Below are positions 1-6,168 of a DNA stretch of 6,859 nucleotides, in pieces. This DNA comes from Patescibacteria group bacterium UBA1449 (GTDB lineage Bacteria > Patescibacteriota > Microgenomatia > UBA1400 > UBA1449), in contig DCTD01000110.1 of the NCBI GenBank assembly GCA_002335355.1, positions 15,602 through 22,460 on the forward strand, given 5' to 3'. The notes under the pieces were generated by a model. That model was given only the letters and a program-made list of their open reading frames with translations. It made no database searches and was not told the DNA's origin. Position 1 is the first letter of the stretch. The number at the start of each line of letters is the position of its first letter. Both the position numbers and the translations under genes were made by a program.

Positions 1-1027
1 ATAAGTCAACGAGATTCGGCAGTTCTTTTTTTAGAGCAGCTTCAATTTCACCAGTATCCTCTCGCAACTCTGGGGGAATGAAATCCATGCCTAAGAAGCG
101 GTAAAATGCTGCTTCAGACTCAAAGGTTTTCAGTTCTCCTTTCGTTTTAATTCCATATTCTGATAAAGACCAACCGTTTCTTAAAGCATAGGTGCGTAAG
201 TGAATGTTATGTTGTTTTGAACCAGTGTAATGTTGGATAAGACTTCCCCATTGAGCTGGCGCTTGTGTTTTAACATCAATATGCTTTCCCAAACTATGAA
301 TAAAACTAGTTGTGACTTCACCGGTAGCAATGACTTTTTTAATTTCTGGAAAGGTTAATACGTAGTCCGTGACTGCTTTGGGGTTATTGGTGGCAACGGC
401 AATGTCAATGTCGCCAACGGTAGGTGAATGCCGGCGAAGACTGCCAAGAATTTCAGTTTCAAGGACATCTGGTGATTGTTTGAGAAAGTGAATCACTTGC
501 TTAGCAATTGGTAAAGCCTCAGATAAAAGCATCCGATCTTCTTTTGAAATCATACTCTTGAGGTTTGATAGAATCTCCTGCTCTGATTTTTCCCCAAAAC
601 CTGGAAGTCTTCTAATTTGTCCATGTTGAGCCGCTTGTTGCAGTTGACGTAAAGCTGTGTGTTCATCGTTAAGTTCAAAAACTGTTGCCAGTTTAAAAGC
701 AGTTTTTGGACCAATACTAGGTACTGATAATAGGGGAAACATGCCTTTTGGGACGTCTTTTGTTTCTTCAACAAAATGACGTACACTTCCGGTAGTAAAT
801 AACTCGTTAAGATGGTGCTGAATACCTGAGCCAAGAGAGGGAACAGTTTTAAGTTGGTTTTTCTGCCAGAGCTGACGCAGAGGTGTTGCCGTGTTTTCAA
901 TAGCGGTAGCTGCATTTTGGTAAGCACGAATCCGGAATACTGCATTATCTTTGACTGACACGGCAGCGGCAACAAGTCGGAGTAAATGAGCAATCTCTTG
1001 GTTAGTCATGGTTTTTGACATGAACAT
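1..1027 (-). CDS. polX: DNA polymerase X family protein (PolX), 5' part, C-terminus outside window
   Basis: Partial gene; 342 codons are visible and the frame stays open to the left edge. Order from the N-terminus: the 8-kDa-like HhH domain (VPSLGSG at about 62-68), further helix-hairpin-helix motifs at about 102-113 and 141-153, then the nucleotidyltransferase core with G195-S196 and the metal-binding pair D206-x-D208 (GDIDIAV). The third aspartate is D251 (HIDVK), followed by TGSKQHN at 268-274. All three catalytic carboxylates are therefore present. Family knowledge: bacterial PolX proteins of about 570 residues fill short gaps in base-excision repair and carry a C-terminal PHP 3'-5' exonuclease. 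The visible part stops in the linker before PHP, so PHP is expected off-window but not seen. Start ATG at 1027 is chosen because an extended -10 box lies 6 bp upstream; ATGs at 1021 and 1009 are in frame and possible. It is divergent from the PAP2 gene. Confidence 0.93.
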   Translation of the reverse strand, partial: MFMSKTMTNQEIAHLLRLVAAAVSVKDNAVFRIRAYQNAATAIENTATPLRQLWQKNQLKTVPSLGSGIQHHLNELFTTGSVRHFVEETKDVPKGMFPLLSVPSIGPKTAFKLATVFELNDEHTALRQLQQAAQHGQIRRLPGFGEKSEQEILSNLKSMISKEDRMLLSEALPIAKQVIHFLKQSPDVLETEILGSLRRHSPTVGDIDIAVATNNPKAVTDYVLTFPEIKKVIATGEVTTSFIHSLGKHIDVKTQAPAQWGSLIQHYTGSKQHNIHLRTYALRNGWSLSEYGIKTKGELKTFESEAAFYRFLGMDFIPPELREDTGEIEAALKKELPNLVDL

Positions 1028-1033
1028 TAGGCT

Positions 1034-1042
1034 ATTTTAGCA
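1034..1042 (-). promoter_or_regulatory. Extended -10 promoter of polX, predicted leaderless
   Basis: On the minus strand TGC-TAAAAT (1042 down to 1034) is followed by exactly 6 bp and then the ATG at 1027. Standard sigma-70 spacing puts +1 on the A of that ATG. There is no Shine-Dalgarno sequence between them and no good -35 hexamer. Leaderless transcription is inferred from spacing only. Confidence 0.6.
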
Positions 1043-1067
1043 AGCTGAAGTGAAAAGAGAATGAGTT

Positions 1068-1096
1068 TTGTATGGAATAAACATTTCTTGTACACT
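1068..1096 (+). promoter_or_regulatory. Candidate promoter of the PAP2 gene
   Basis: TTGTAT (1068-1073), 17 bp, then TACACT (1091-1096). The hexamer matches are moderate (3/6 and 4/6) but the spacer is ideal. The predicted transcription start falls within about 2 nt of the ATG at 1105, so the mRNA would have almost no leader. A 5-bp inverted repeat (TGTAC, 5 nt, GTACA; 1089-1103) overlaps the -10 and could be an operator or chance. Confidence 0.4.
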
Positions 1097-1104
1097 TGGT
1101 ACAT

Positions 1105-1671
1105 ATGGTTTCTCAGTTATTGGAAACAGATAAAACTGTCTTTTATATCATCAACCATCTACCTCATACTTCTTTCACCGATGGGTTTTCACTCTATATT
1201 CATGGGCTAACGTATGCTGGAATACTGTTTGCTGTACTATTTTTTTACAACTGTTTTTCGAAAAATGAGCAAAAAAAGGAGTTGGGGAAAAACAGCATTG
1301 TTGCTTTAGTTGTGGCTACGATACTGACTGAGGGTGTGATTAAACAATTGGTACAACGACTCCGTCCCTACGATGGTTTGCATGCAGTTATTGATGTTCT
1401 ACCTAACCCAGGAGGATACTCATTTCCCTCGATGCAATCTGCGATTGCCTGGGCAGCAGCAACGGTTTACCTTATCATGGGAGCAGGGAAGAAAGGGAAA
1501 ATCTTCTTTACTGCTTTAGCCGTGTTAACGAGTCTTAACCGAGTATACATGGGACACCACTACCCCAGTGATGTTTTGGCTGGTGGATTCATTGGTATTC
1601 TAACGAGTGTGTGTGTAATATATGTGTTACGAAAGAAAACACTTTACTGTCAAGAGTTGAAACGAAAATAA
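1105..1671 (+). CDS. PAP2-family membrane phosphatase with altered motif 2 (PSMQ)
   Basis: 188-residue multi-pass protein of the PAP2/acid-phosphatase superfamily, which dephosphorylates lipid phosphates such as undecaprenyl pyrophosphate or phosphatidylglycerophosphate. Motif 1 is K80-x6-R87-P88. Motif 3 is N145-R146-x5-H152-x3-D156, with the phosphohistidine nucleophile H152 and its partner D156 intact; the usual Ser before Arg is Asn. Motif 2, normally PSGH, reads P108-S109-M110-Q111, so the leaving-group acid histidine is replaced by glutamine. Hydrophobic segments lie at about 31-50, 63-80, 113-126, 129-142 and 160-176. The size resembles BcrC-like undecaprenyl pyrophosphatases, but the substrate cannot be read from sequence. 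A TTG at 1096, in frame, overlaps the likely -10 box, so ATG 1105 is preferred. It is monocistronic by context: divergent polX upstream, strong hairpins downstream. It could be an enzyme with altered chemistry or an inactive homologue. Confidence 0.85.
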   Translation: MVSQLLETDKTVFYIINHLPHTSFTDGFSLYIHGLTYAGILFAVLFFYNCFSKNEQKKELGKNSIVALVVATILTEGVIKQLVQRLRPYDGLHAVIDVLPNPGGYSFPSMQSAIAWAAATVYLIMGAGKKGKIFFTALAVLTSLNRVYMGHHYPSDVLAGGFIGILTSVCVIYVLRKKTLYCQELKRK

Positions 1672-1704
1672 TAGCTGTTAGAATGATGCCTACGGTGAGA
1701 CAAA

Positions 1705-1723
1705 GAATCCTTTAAAAGGATTC
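1705..1723. repeat. 19-bp perfect palindrome downstream of PAP2
   Basis: GAATCC and GGATTC arms flank TTTAAAA; the whole 19 bp is self-complementary around its central A. As RNA it would form a 6-7 bp stem directly abutting the next hairpin. It may be part of a tandem terminator or a protein-binding site. Confidence 0.5.
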
Positions 1724-1767
1724 GCCAAGCACTTCAAAGATACTTCTGAAGTGCTTTCTGGCGTTTA
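1723..1767 (+). terminator. Terminator-like hairpin after the PAP2 gene
   Basis: Left arm CGCCA plus AGCACTTCA (1723-1736), 10-nt loop, right arm TGAAGTGCT (1747-1755), 3-nt bulge TTC, then TGGCG (1759-1763). This is a 14-bp stem with one bulge, followed by only a short T run (TTTATTA). It sits about 50 bp after the PAP2 stop and before the ABC promoter, as expected for a transcription end. The weak T-tract leaves room for another structural role, such as mRNA 3'-end protection. Confidence 0.65.
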
Positions 1768-1864
1768 TTACTTCATTAACAAAGGTAGTCCATTAATGTT
1801 GCTTACTAGTTAAATCCAGTGTAATAATTACCTGAATAATAAATAAAAAACACCTATTTACCAC

Positions 1865-1893
1865 GTGACAAGTAGGTTGGTTTGCGCTAGAAT
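1865..1893 (+). promoter_or_regulatory. Sigma-70-like promoter upstream of the ABC transporter
   Basis: GTGACA (1865-1870, 5/6 to consensus), 17-bp spacer, TAGAAT (1888-1893, 5/6). Transcription should begin near 1900, about 80 nt before ATG 1980. A TTTGC precedes the -10 two bases further upstream than in other promoters of this window. It is the best -35/-10 pair in the gap. Confidence 0.65.
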
Positions 1894-1922
1894 ATAGCTT
1901 CCAAATCCCACAAAGACTACAC

Positions 1923-1942
1923 GAAGCGTCCAGCTTTTTTTT
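1923..1942 (+). terminator. Short hairpin with T-tract in the ABC leader, possible attenuator
   Basis: AAGC (1924-1927) and GCTT (1933-1936) can pair around GTCCA, extended by a G-T wobble, and run straight into a T-tract (eight Ts, 1935-1942). The stem is only 4-5 bp, weak for an intrinsic terminator, but it lies about 25-40 nt after the predicted transcription start, where an attenuator would sit. An overlapping alternative, CAGC/GCTG (1931-1934, 1943-1946), would sequester the Ts. Confidence 0.3.
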
Positions 1943-1979
1943 GCTGTTTCCCGTCGGTTGGTTTTTCGGGCTTACTATA

Positions 1980-3752
1980 ATGTCACACTTTATACGAATA
2001 TTTCAATTTACCAAGCCATATTGGAAGCGCATGGTGGCAATCAGCACCATCATCTTGGCCATATCCGGAATCAGACAGGTTGAACCGTTGGTTTTAAAAC
2101 AACTGACTGATACGCTGGTTAATGCACCGACTCAGGAGGTAGGAGTTTTACCTAACTCGATAGTTGTCTTGCTCGTTTTTTACCTTGGAGTCAAGCTTTT
2201 AGGTGTCATTTTAAACCGCTTATCGTGGTACCTGTCTACCATATTTACCTACAAGCTTCGTTTTTCACTGCGTGAGCGAGGATTTGCTCATTTGATGAGG
2301 CTACCGATGAGCTATTTTAACAAGAAACAGTCAGGCCAGTTGATGAGTCAGCTTGACCGGGGCACTCAACAGATAACCTCTATTATCAATAATTCCGGTG
2401 TCCATTTCTTACCAAACCTGATTAGTGCCTTAATCGGCTTGGTCGTGGTGTTGCAGTTTAACGTCTGGATTGGATTGGCTATGGTGGCAGCTTTTATTCC
2501 AGTTGGGATTATCAACTACTGGAAATTCACCAAAAACCAGAAATTTGAGAAAAAAGAACATAAACTTTATGACCGTCAGTACGGTCACTTCTGGGAAGTG
2601 GTATCAGGAATCAAGCTGATCAAATCGTTTGTTGCTGAACGGTTTGAATATAAACGGCTTAAACAGTTCCATCAAAATATTCTTAGTGTCCGGTTGAAAA
2701 CTGAACGCAACCATAACATCTTTACCATCTCAGATGCTCTTTTAGAAGCCTGGGTGTGGTTTATCTATGCTTGGGTAGTTTACTTAACGTATCAAAGTCA
2801 ATTTTCTTTGGGAACTATGGTGCTCATGCTTAGTTATGTAGGGATTATTAGAGAACCCTTGTGGACGTTAAACTGGGTATTCTGGGAAGCCAAGCGAGCT
2901 CAGATTGGAGCCTTGGAGTACTTTAAGATTTTAGATGAAAAAGCGACTATCACCTCTCCAGAGAAACCGCACATCTTTATTAAACTTAACGGTTCAATTG
3001 CTTTTGAACATGTTAGTTTTGGGTATAAAAAGGATAAAGATATCTTTACTAATGTCAGTTTCTCTGTGCCTGCAGGCACAGCCTGTGCTTTTGTTGGAAA
3101 GTCTGGTGCCGGGAAAACAACAATCGTTGACCTGATCAGCCGATACTATGATGTTGACTGTGGTAGCATAACGATTGATGGTGTTGCTATTAAAGATTTT
3201 GCTGTATCGGATTTGCGAAAGAGTATTGGGGTAGTTTCTCAGGAACCATTCCTTTTTGCCGATACCATTGAAGAAAACTTGCGTTATGGAAATCCACGGG
3301 CAACCCTGCAAGAGATGAAAGTTGCTTGTCAAATTGCGCATGCAGATGAGTTCATTGAAGCTTTACCCAAAGGCTATCAGACAAAGATTGGTGAACGGGG
3401 AGTTCGGCTTTCTGGGGGACAGAAGCAACGGCTCAGTATGGCTCGGGGATTCCTTAAAAACCCACCAATTCTAATCTTAGATGAAGCAACCTCTCAACTG
3501 GATAGTCACTCTGAAATGCTTATTCAGGATGCTCTGGAAAAACTGATGCGCGGTCGGACTACAGTTATTATTGCTCACCGCCTCTCTACCATTCAAAAGG
3601 CAGATCAGATTATTGTCTTGGAAAAAGGCCAAATCGTCGAAAAGGGTACCCATCAGGCATTACTAGATACTCATGGCCTCTATGCCTCATTGTTCTCTAT
3701 CCAATCAGGAAACCGTGAAGCTTTGAAAGAGTGGGGACTGGTTAGATCTTAA
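1980..3752 (+). CDS. ABC exporter half-transporter (fused permease and ATPase)
   Basis: 590 residues, typical of type IV (MsbA/multidrug-like) exporters that dimerise to export lipids, drugs or peptides using ATP. An N-terminal six-helix transmembrane domain (about 15-310) contains the conserved MSYFNKKQSGQLMSQL and EVVSGIKLIKSFVAE segments. The C-terminal nucleotide-binding domain (about 340-575) is complete: Walker A G373-K-S-G-A-G-K379-T-T, Q-loop Q421, signature LSGGQ at 477-481, Walker B ILILD with D501 and catalytic E502, D-loop SQLD, and switch H533. Nothing suggests a degenerate ATPase site, so a homodimer is feasible; no partner half-transporter is adjacent. The frame opens earlier with TTG at 1941, adding 13 residues, but the family normally begins near IFQFTKPYWKRM, so ATG 1980 is preferred. 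Neither start has a Shine-Dalgarno site. The substrate is unknown; the glycosyltransferase gene follows after 26 bp and may be co-transcribed. Confidence 0.93.
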   Translation: MSHFIRIFQFTKPYWKRMVAISTIILAISGIRQVEPLVLKQLTDTLVNAPTQEVGVLPNSIVVLLVFYLGVKLLGVILNRLSWYLSTIFTYKLRFSLRERGFAHLMRLPMSYFNKKQSGQLMSQLDRGTQQITSIINNSGVHFLPNLISALIGLVVVLQFNVWIGLAMVAAFIPVGIINYWKFTKNQKFEKKEHKLYDRQYGHFWEVVSGIKLIKSFVAERFEYKRLKQFHQNILSVRLKTERNHNIFTISDALLEAWVWFIYAWVVYLTYQSQFSLGTMVLMLSYVGIIREPLWTLNWVFWEAKRAQIGALEYFKILDEKATITSPEKPHIFIKLNGSIAFEHVSFGYKKDKDIFTNVSFSVPAGTACAFVGKSGAGKTTIVDLISRYYDVDCGSITIDGVAIKDFAVSDLRKSIGVVSQEPFLFADTIEENLRYGNPRATLQEMKVACQIAHADEFIEALPKGYQTKIGERGVRLSGGQKQRLSMARGFLKNPPILILDEATSQLDSHSEMLIQDALEKLMRGRTTVIIAHRLSTIQKADQIIVLEKGQIVEKGTHQALLDTHGLYASLFSIQSGNREALKEWGLVRS

Positions 3753-3762
3753 GGCTTGTATT

Positions 3763-3771
3763 TGCTAAAAT
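3763..3771 (+). promoter_or_regulatory. Extended -10 promoter of the glycosyltransferase gene, predicted leaderless
   Basis: TGC-TAAAAT (3763-3771) ends 7 bp before ATG 3779, in the 26-bp gap after the ABC stop. The predicted +1 falls on or one base before the A of the ATG. The sequence AGAGGA directly abuts the ATG with no spacing, too close for a working ribosome binding site. The element is nearly identical to that of polX. Readthrough from the ABC gene is also possible, as no terminator intervenes. Confidence 0.55.
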
Positions 3772-3778
3772 AAGAGGA

Positions 3779-5224
3779 ATGTCAAGTAAGTTACTATGGA
3801 TTACTGTTGTCCTCTTTTTAGTTACTAGGTTATGTTTGCTGGCTGACTATCCCCACTTTTTTGACTCACCTGAATATTTCCGAGAATCACAGGCAATTGA
3901 TTTTTTTACTTCTATTGCTTCATCACATGAAGCAGTCCATCCGGTCTATTTGCTGGTAATACAAACTCTTCAACGGGCTTATTACTTACTGACCGGGAGT
4001 ATGAGTATTATTCCAGTAAGCCTAACTTCAGCCCTTTTTGGCGGGCTAGGTATTGGCATGTTTTATCTACTTATCAAACGCTTATTTGACTCAAAAACTG
4101 CACTGTTTGCAAGCATCCCGCTACTCTTTTTCCCTCATTCTTGGTTGCTTCATACCAACGTTATGCATGAGCTAGTAGAACAAAGTTTGTTTATAACTGG
4201 ATTAGTTACTTTTGATGTTTTTTTAACTACACGCCGATGGCAGTGGTGGTTTTTATGTATCTGTGTCTGGAGTTTAGCAATTCTTAACTTTTTGGGCATT
4301 TTACTATGGTTTCCTGTTGTTCTTGGGGTTGTGTTTTTAAGAAGCCAAAAAGATTTGATACTTAAAAACTCTTGTTATGCAGTCATGGCGGGTGTAGTCA
4401 GTTGTGCGCTTGGTATCATCTTGTTGTATGTTCTCTTACTGCCAAGTATCCCAAATCCTTTAGAAAGAGTGCATTGGTTAATATTTGGTTTTGGAGGCGG
4501 AGGAATCTTTGCTGACTGGAGTCTTGCTACTGTGGCTCGAGTTTTTAGAAACTCACTTTTTATTATTTACTATGGTTACTCACCAGCAGCTTTACTGGCA
4601 TCTATTCTATTTGTCGGGTATGCTTACCACCGCAAACTTTATAAGGTATTATGGTTTTTCTTAGTTTTCTTTCTTCCTTTTTTTCTTAGTAGTAAGTTTT
4701 GGATTGGTGGACTGTTTGGTAGGTATGGTGCATTAGTTGCTTATCCCTTAGCTCTTGCCATGGCTCTGTTACCGTGGAAAAAACTTTACTGGATCAGTTT
4801 AGCAATAGTCTTTGGGTGGTGGGTCACAACGGTAAGTGTTTACAAACAGCCTCCAGTCACTACTCTTCAAGCTCAGTTGCTTAAACAAGTAATAAGTACA
4901 CCTAACGATTTGGTGTTACTGTCTGAATACCAAAGACCACAACTACCATATCCTAATGCTCTCTATGTTAATGGAAGTCGTGAAGATACTGACAAGATAG
5001 TTGCAGTGGTTGAGGTAGCTCTTCGCGAAAATAGGAGAGTATTTATCACGCAGCAAGCGATGACATTTCCTTATTGGCAGTACGATGGACAACAGCTCCA
5101 TATTATTTCTAAAGGTAGTTCAACTAAAGCATCACTATATCAATACATTAGTCAGAAACAACTCAAACTAGTAACTGGCATGCCAGAGTATCCGCTCCTG
5201 AATATTTATTTAATTGAAAACTAA
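3779..5224 (+). CDS. GT-C-type membrane glycosyltransferase-like protein (PMT/ArnT-like)
   Basis: 481 residues with about 9-11 hydrophobic helices (first at about 5-22, last near 335-355) and a soluble C-terminal region from about 360 to the end. The first extracytoplasmic loop contains D29-S30-P31-E32-Y33 and then H54-P55-V-Y, the arrangement seen in GT39/RgtA-type GT-C enzymes, where the early Asp is catalytic. Such enzymes transfer a sugar from a polyprenyl-phosphate donor to a lipid, glycan or protein on the outer face of the membrane. Donor and acceptor are not readable. The C-terminal ~120 residues, with mixed alpha/beta character, presumably lie outside the membrane and may bind the acceptor. 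The ABC exporter immediately upstream, and a lipid phosphatase that could recycle polyprenyl carriers, fit an envelope-glycan role by inference only. Divergent sequence means a generic hypothetical membrane protein is the fallback. Confidence 0.72.
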   Translation: MSSKLLWITVVLFLVTRLCLLADYPHFFDSPEYFRESQAIDFFTSIASSHEAVHPVYLLVIQTLQRAYYLLTGSMSIIPVSLTSALFGGLGIGMFYLLIKRLFDSKTALFASIPLLFFPHSWLLHTNVMHELVEQSLFITGLVTFDVFLTTRRWQWWFLCICVWSLAILNFLGILLWFPVVLGVVFLRSQKDLILKNSCYAVMAGVVSCALGIILLYVLLLPSIPNPLERVHWLIFGFGGGGIFADWSLATVARVFRNSLFIIYYGYSPAALLASILFVGYAYHRKLYKVLWFFLVFFLPFFLSSKFWIGGLFGRYGALVAYPLALAMALLPWKKLYWISLAIVFGWWVTTVSVYKQPPVTTLQAQLLKQVISTPNDLVLLSEYQRPQLPYPNALYVNGSREDTDKIVAVVEVALRENRRVFITQQAMTFPYWQYDGQQLHIISKGSSTKASLYQYISQKQLKLVTGMPEYPLLNIYLIEN

Positions 5225-5244
5225 TCTAATTCTCTTTAAATTGA

Positions 5245-5273
5245 TTGACTTGATGTATTTGGATTGCTATCCT
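5245..5273 (+). promoter_or_regulatory. Strong promoter of the SIMPL gene
   Basis: TTGACT (5245-5250, 5/6), 17 bp, then TATCCT (5268-5273) preceded by TGC, so it has both a -35 and an extended -10. The predicted start is near 5280, immediately before the AGGAGG at 5281, giving a leader of about 13 nt. It shares TTGCTA with the polX, glycosyltransferase and rrf2 promoters. Confidence 0.7.
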
Positions 5274-5280
5274 TAGAAAA

Positions 5281-5286
5281 AGGAGG
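5281..5286 (+). promoter_or_regulatory. Shine-Dalgarno site of the SIMPL gene
   Basis: AGGAGG lies 6 nt before ATG 5293. It is the only canonical ribosome binding site in the window and fixes the start of this gene. The contrast with the leaderless-looking neighbours suggests the organism uses both initiation modes. Confidence 0.85.
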
Positions 5287-5292
5287 AATTTT

Positions 5293-6033
5293 ATGAATCG
5301 TTCTTTTCTTGTGTCACTAATTACTGGTTTAGTACTGTTGACTGCTTTAGCTGCACTTGTTTATTTCGTCTTTCCCTGGATTAACTGGGGGAAAGTTCAG
5401 GTGATGCCAGGACAGACTATCACTGTTGTTGGCGAGGCTCAAGATCAACAGACAAGTCAAATGGCAACTTTTTCTGCTGGAGTGGATGTTGTCAATGACG
5501 AGCGTGAAGTAGCTCTTTCAGAAGTTAACCAAAGGGTTACTGGTCTAATTGAGGCTGTAAAGAGTTTTGGTATCGACTCTACCGATATAAAAACCCAAAA
5601 TGTGAGCATGTATCGTAGTGAAGAATACTATTATGATGAAAACGGAGCGCAAAAAAGTAGACCTGGACAGTGGCGAGTAAGCAACTCGGTTACTGTTACT
5701 CTCAGAGATATTACAAGAGCCTCAGCCTTAACTGATCTGCTAACTGCCAGTGGGGCAACAAACGTTTACGGGCCAAACTTTTCTGTAACAACTGACACCA
5801 AACTACAAAGCGAATTGTTGCGTGAAGCAATCAACAACGCTTACACAAAAGCAGAAGAAATGGCTAGTGCTAACGGTCGGAGACTTGGACGGGTTTTAAG
5901 CGTTTATGAGGGAACACAACCCACTGGGATTGTGCCGCTTTACGATGGGATGGGTGGTGGAGGTGGTGCTCCGATTGAACCAGGTTCAGAAACTGTTTCG
6001 GCATCTGTGACTGTTACCTACGAGCTCCAATAA
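5293..6033 (+). CDS. SIMPL domain (DUF541) protein, membrane-anchored
   Basis: 246 residues. One N-terminal transmembrane helix (about 6-30, no cleavage motif evident) is followed by the SIMPL/DUF541 fold (about 40-245). Recognisable family segments are the opening ITVVGEA strand, FSAGVDVV, the IEAVKSFGIDSTDIKTQNVSMY block, VSNSVTVTLRD, the KAEEMASANGRRLGRVLSV helix-strand, a Gly-rich loop (GMGGGGGAP) and the closing ETVSASVTVTYELQ strand. The protein should sit on the outer face of the membrane with its domain outside. The biochemical role of SIMPL proteins is poorly known; homologues include oligomeric ring- or cage-forming proteins such as BP26, and mammalian SIMPL was named for signalling. 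The length is usual for the family. It has its own promoter and ribosome binding site, so it is probably a separate transcription unit. Family assignment is firm, function open. Confidence 0.92.
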   Translation: MNRSFLVSLITGLVLLTALAALVYFVFPWINWGKVQVMPGQTITVVGEAQDQQTSQMATFSAGVDVVNDEREVALSEVNQRVTGLIEAVKSFGIDSTDIKTQNVSMYRSEEYYYDENGAQKSRPGQWRVSNSVTVTLRDITRASALTDLLTASGATNVYGPNFSVTTDTKLQSELLREAINNAYTKAEEMASANGRRLGRVLSVYEGTQPTGIVPLYDGMGGGGGAPIEPGSETVSASVTVTYELQ

Positions 6034-6045
6034 GATTTGGAGTTC
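6022..6045 (+). terminator. Hairpin spanning the SIMPL stop codon
   Basis: GAGCTCCAA (6022-6030) pairs with TTGGAGTTC (6037-6045), 9 bp with one G-T wobble, and the loop TAAGAT contains the stop codon. There is no clear T-tract just after it (the next Ts are at 6064-6069), so this is at best an imperfect terminator. It may instead protect the mRNA 3' end. Confidence 0.35.
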
Positions 6046-6068
6046 AGACGATCTTCATCTAACTTTCT

Positions 6069-6074
6069 TATAAT
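6069..6074 (+). promoter_or_regulatory. Consensus -10 box (TATAAT) upstream of the PEBP gene
   Basis: A perfect TATAAT in the gap between SIMPL and PEBP, about 95 bp before the ATG. No good -35 is present at 16-18 bp upstream. The predicted start near 6081 falls inside the imperfect palindrome at 6078-6098, which fits a repressor-controlled promoter. Confidence 0.45.
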
Positions 6075-6077
6075 AGG

Positions 6078-6098
6078 CTCTTGAGTTAAACTCATGAG
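6078..6098. promoter_or_regulatory. 21-bp imperfect palindrome, candidate operator
   Basis: CTC, one mismatch, TGAGTT, central A, AACTCA, one mismatch, GAG: 9 of 10 base pairs per half-site match. It begins 4 bp after the TATAAT box and covers the expected transcription start. Size and placement are typical of operators for dimeric repressors (TetR- or MarR-like), but no cognate regulator is identified. As RNA it could also form a 5' hairpin. Confidence 0.45.
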
Positions 6099-6127
6099 AT
6101 GAAAGGTGTGTTTACTGTCGTTTAAGA

Positions 6128-6157
6128 CAAAGAATCATCTTTGAGTCACCTGTTTTT
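6128..6157 (+). terminator. Short hairpin followed by five Ts in the PEBP leader
   Basis: CAAAGA (6128-6133), ATCA loop, TCTTTG (6138-6143), with TTTTT at 6153-6157, 9 nt after the stem. The stem is short and A/T-rich and the T-run is displaced, so its action as a terminator is doubtful. If the 6069 promoter is real, this lies within the leader before ATG 6169. Confidence 0.25.
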
Positions 6158-6168
6158 CTAACGAAACT

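Larger units (their letters stand above)
1672..1979. other. 308-bp intergenic region between PAP2 and ABC transporter genes
   Basis: No convincing gene on either strand. It holds, in order: a short AT-centred palindrome (1705-1723), a long terminator-like hairpin (1723-1763), about 95 bp of AT-rich sequence with no feature I can name, a good sigma-70-like promoter (1865-1893), and a short hairpin running into eight Ts (1923-1942). The promoter implies an ABC-gene leader of about 80 nt. I do not recognise a known riboswitch or tRNA in it. Confidence 0.6.

Noticed and set aside
550..993. 147-residue open frame on the minus strand inside polX
   Set aside because: It lies out of frame within the PolX coding region on the same strand and has no recognisable motif; PolX is clearly the real gene.
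1089..1103. Inverted repeat TGTAC/GTACA over the PAP2 -10 as an operator
   Set aside because: Arms of only 5 bp are expected by chance in a spacer of this length; noted in the promoter entry but not claimed.
1096..1104. TTG at 1096 as start of the PAP2 gene
   Set aside because: It adds only three residues and overlaps the likely -10 box, so transcription would begin after it; ATG 1105 fits better.
2935..3341. Two overlapping open frames (66 and 115 residues) inside the ABC transporter
   Set aside because: They overlap the Walker A and Q-loop coding sequence of a well-conserved ATPase and resemble nothing known.
6099..6125. 8-codon open frame (MKGVFTVV) that could be a leader peptide before PEBP
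   Set aside because: No ribosome binding site, no run of a regulatory amino acid, and such short frames are common by chance.
1698..6136. 12-base direct repeat AGACAAAGAATC at 1698-1709 and 6125-6136, both in intergenic hairpin regions
   Set aside because: In a window of this size about one 12-base repeat is expected by chance, and the two surrounding structures differ.
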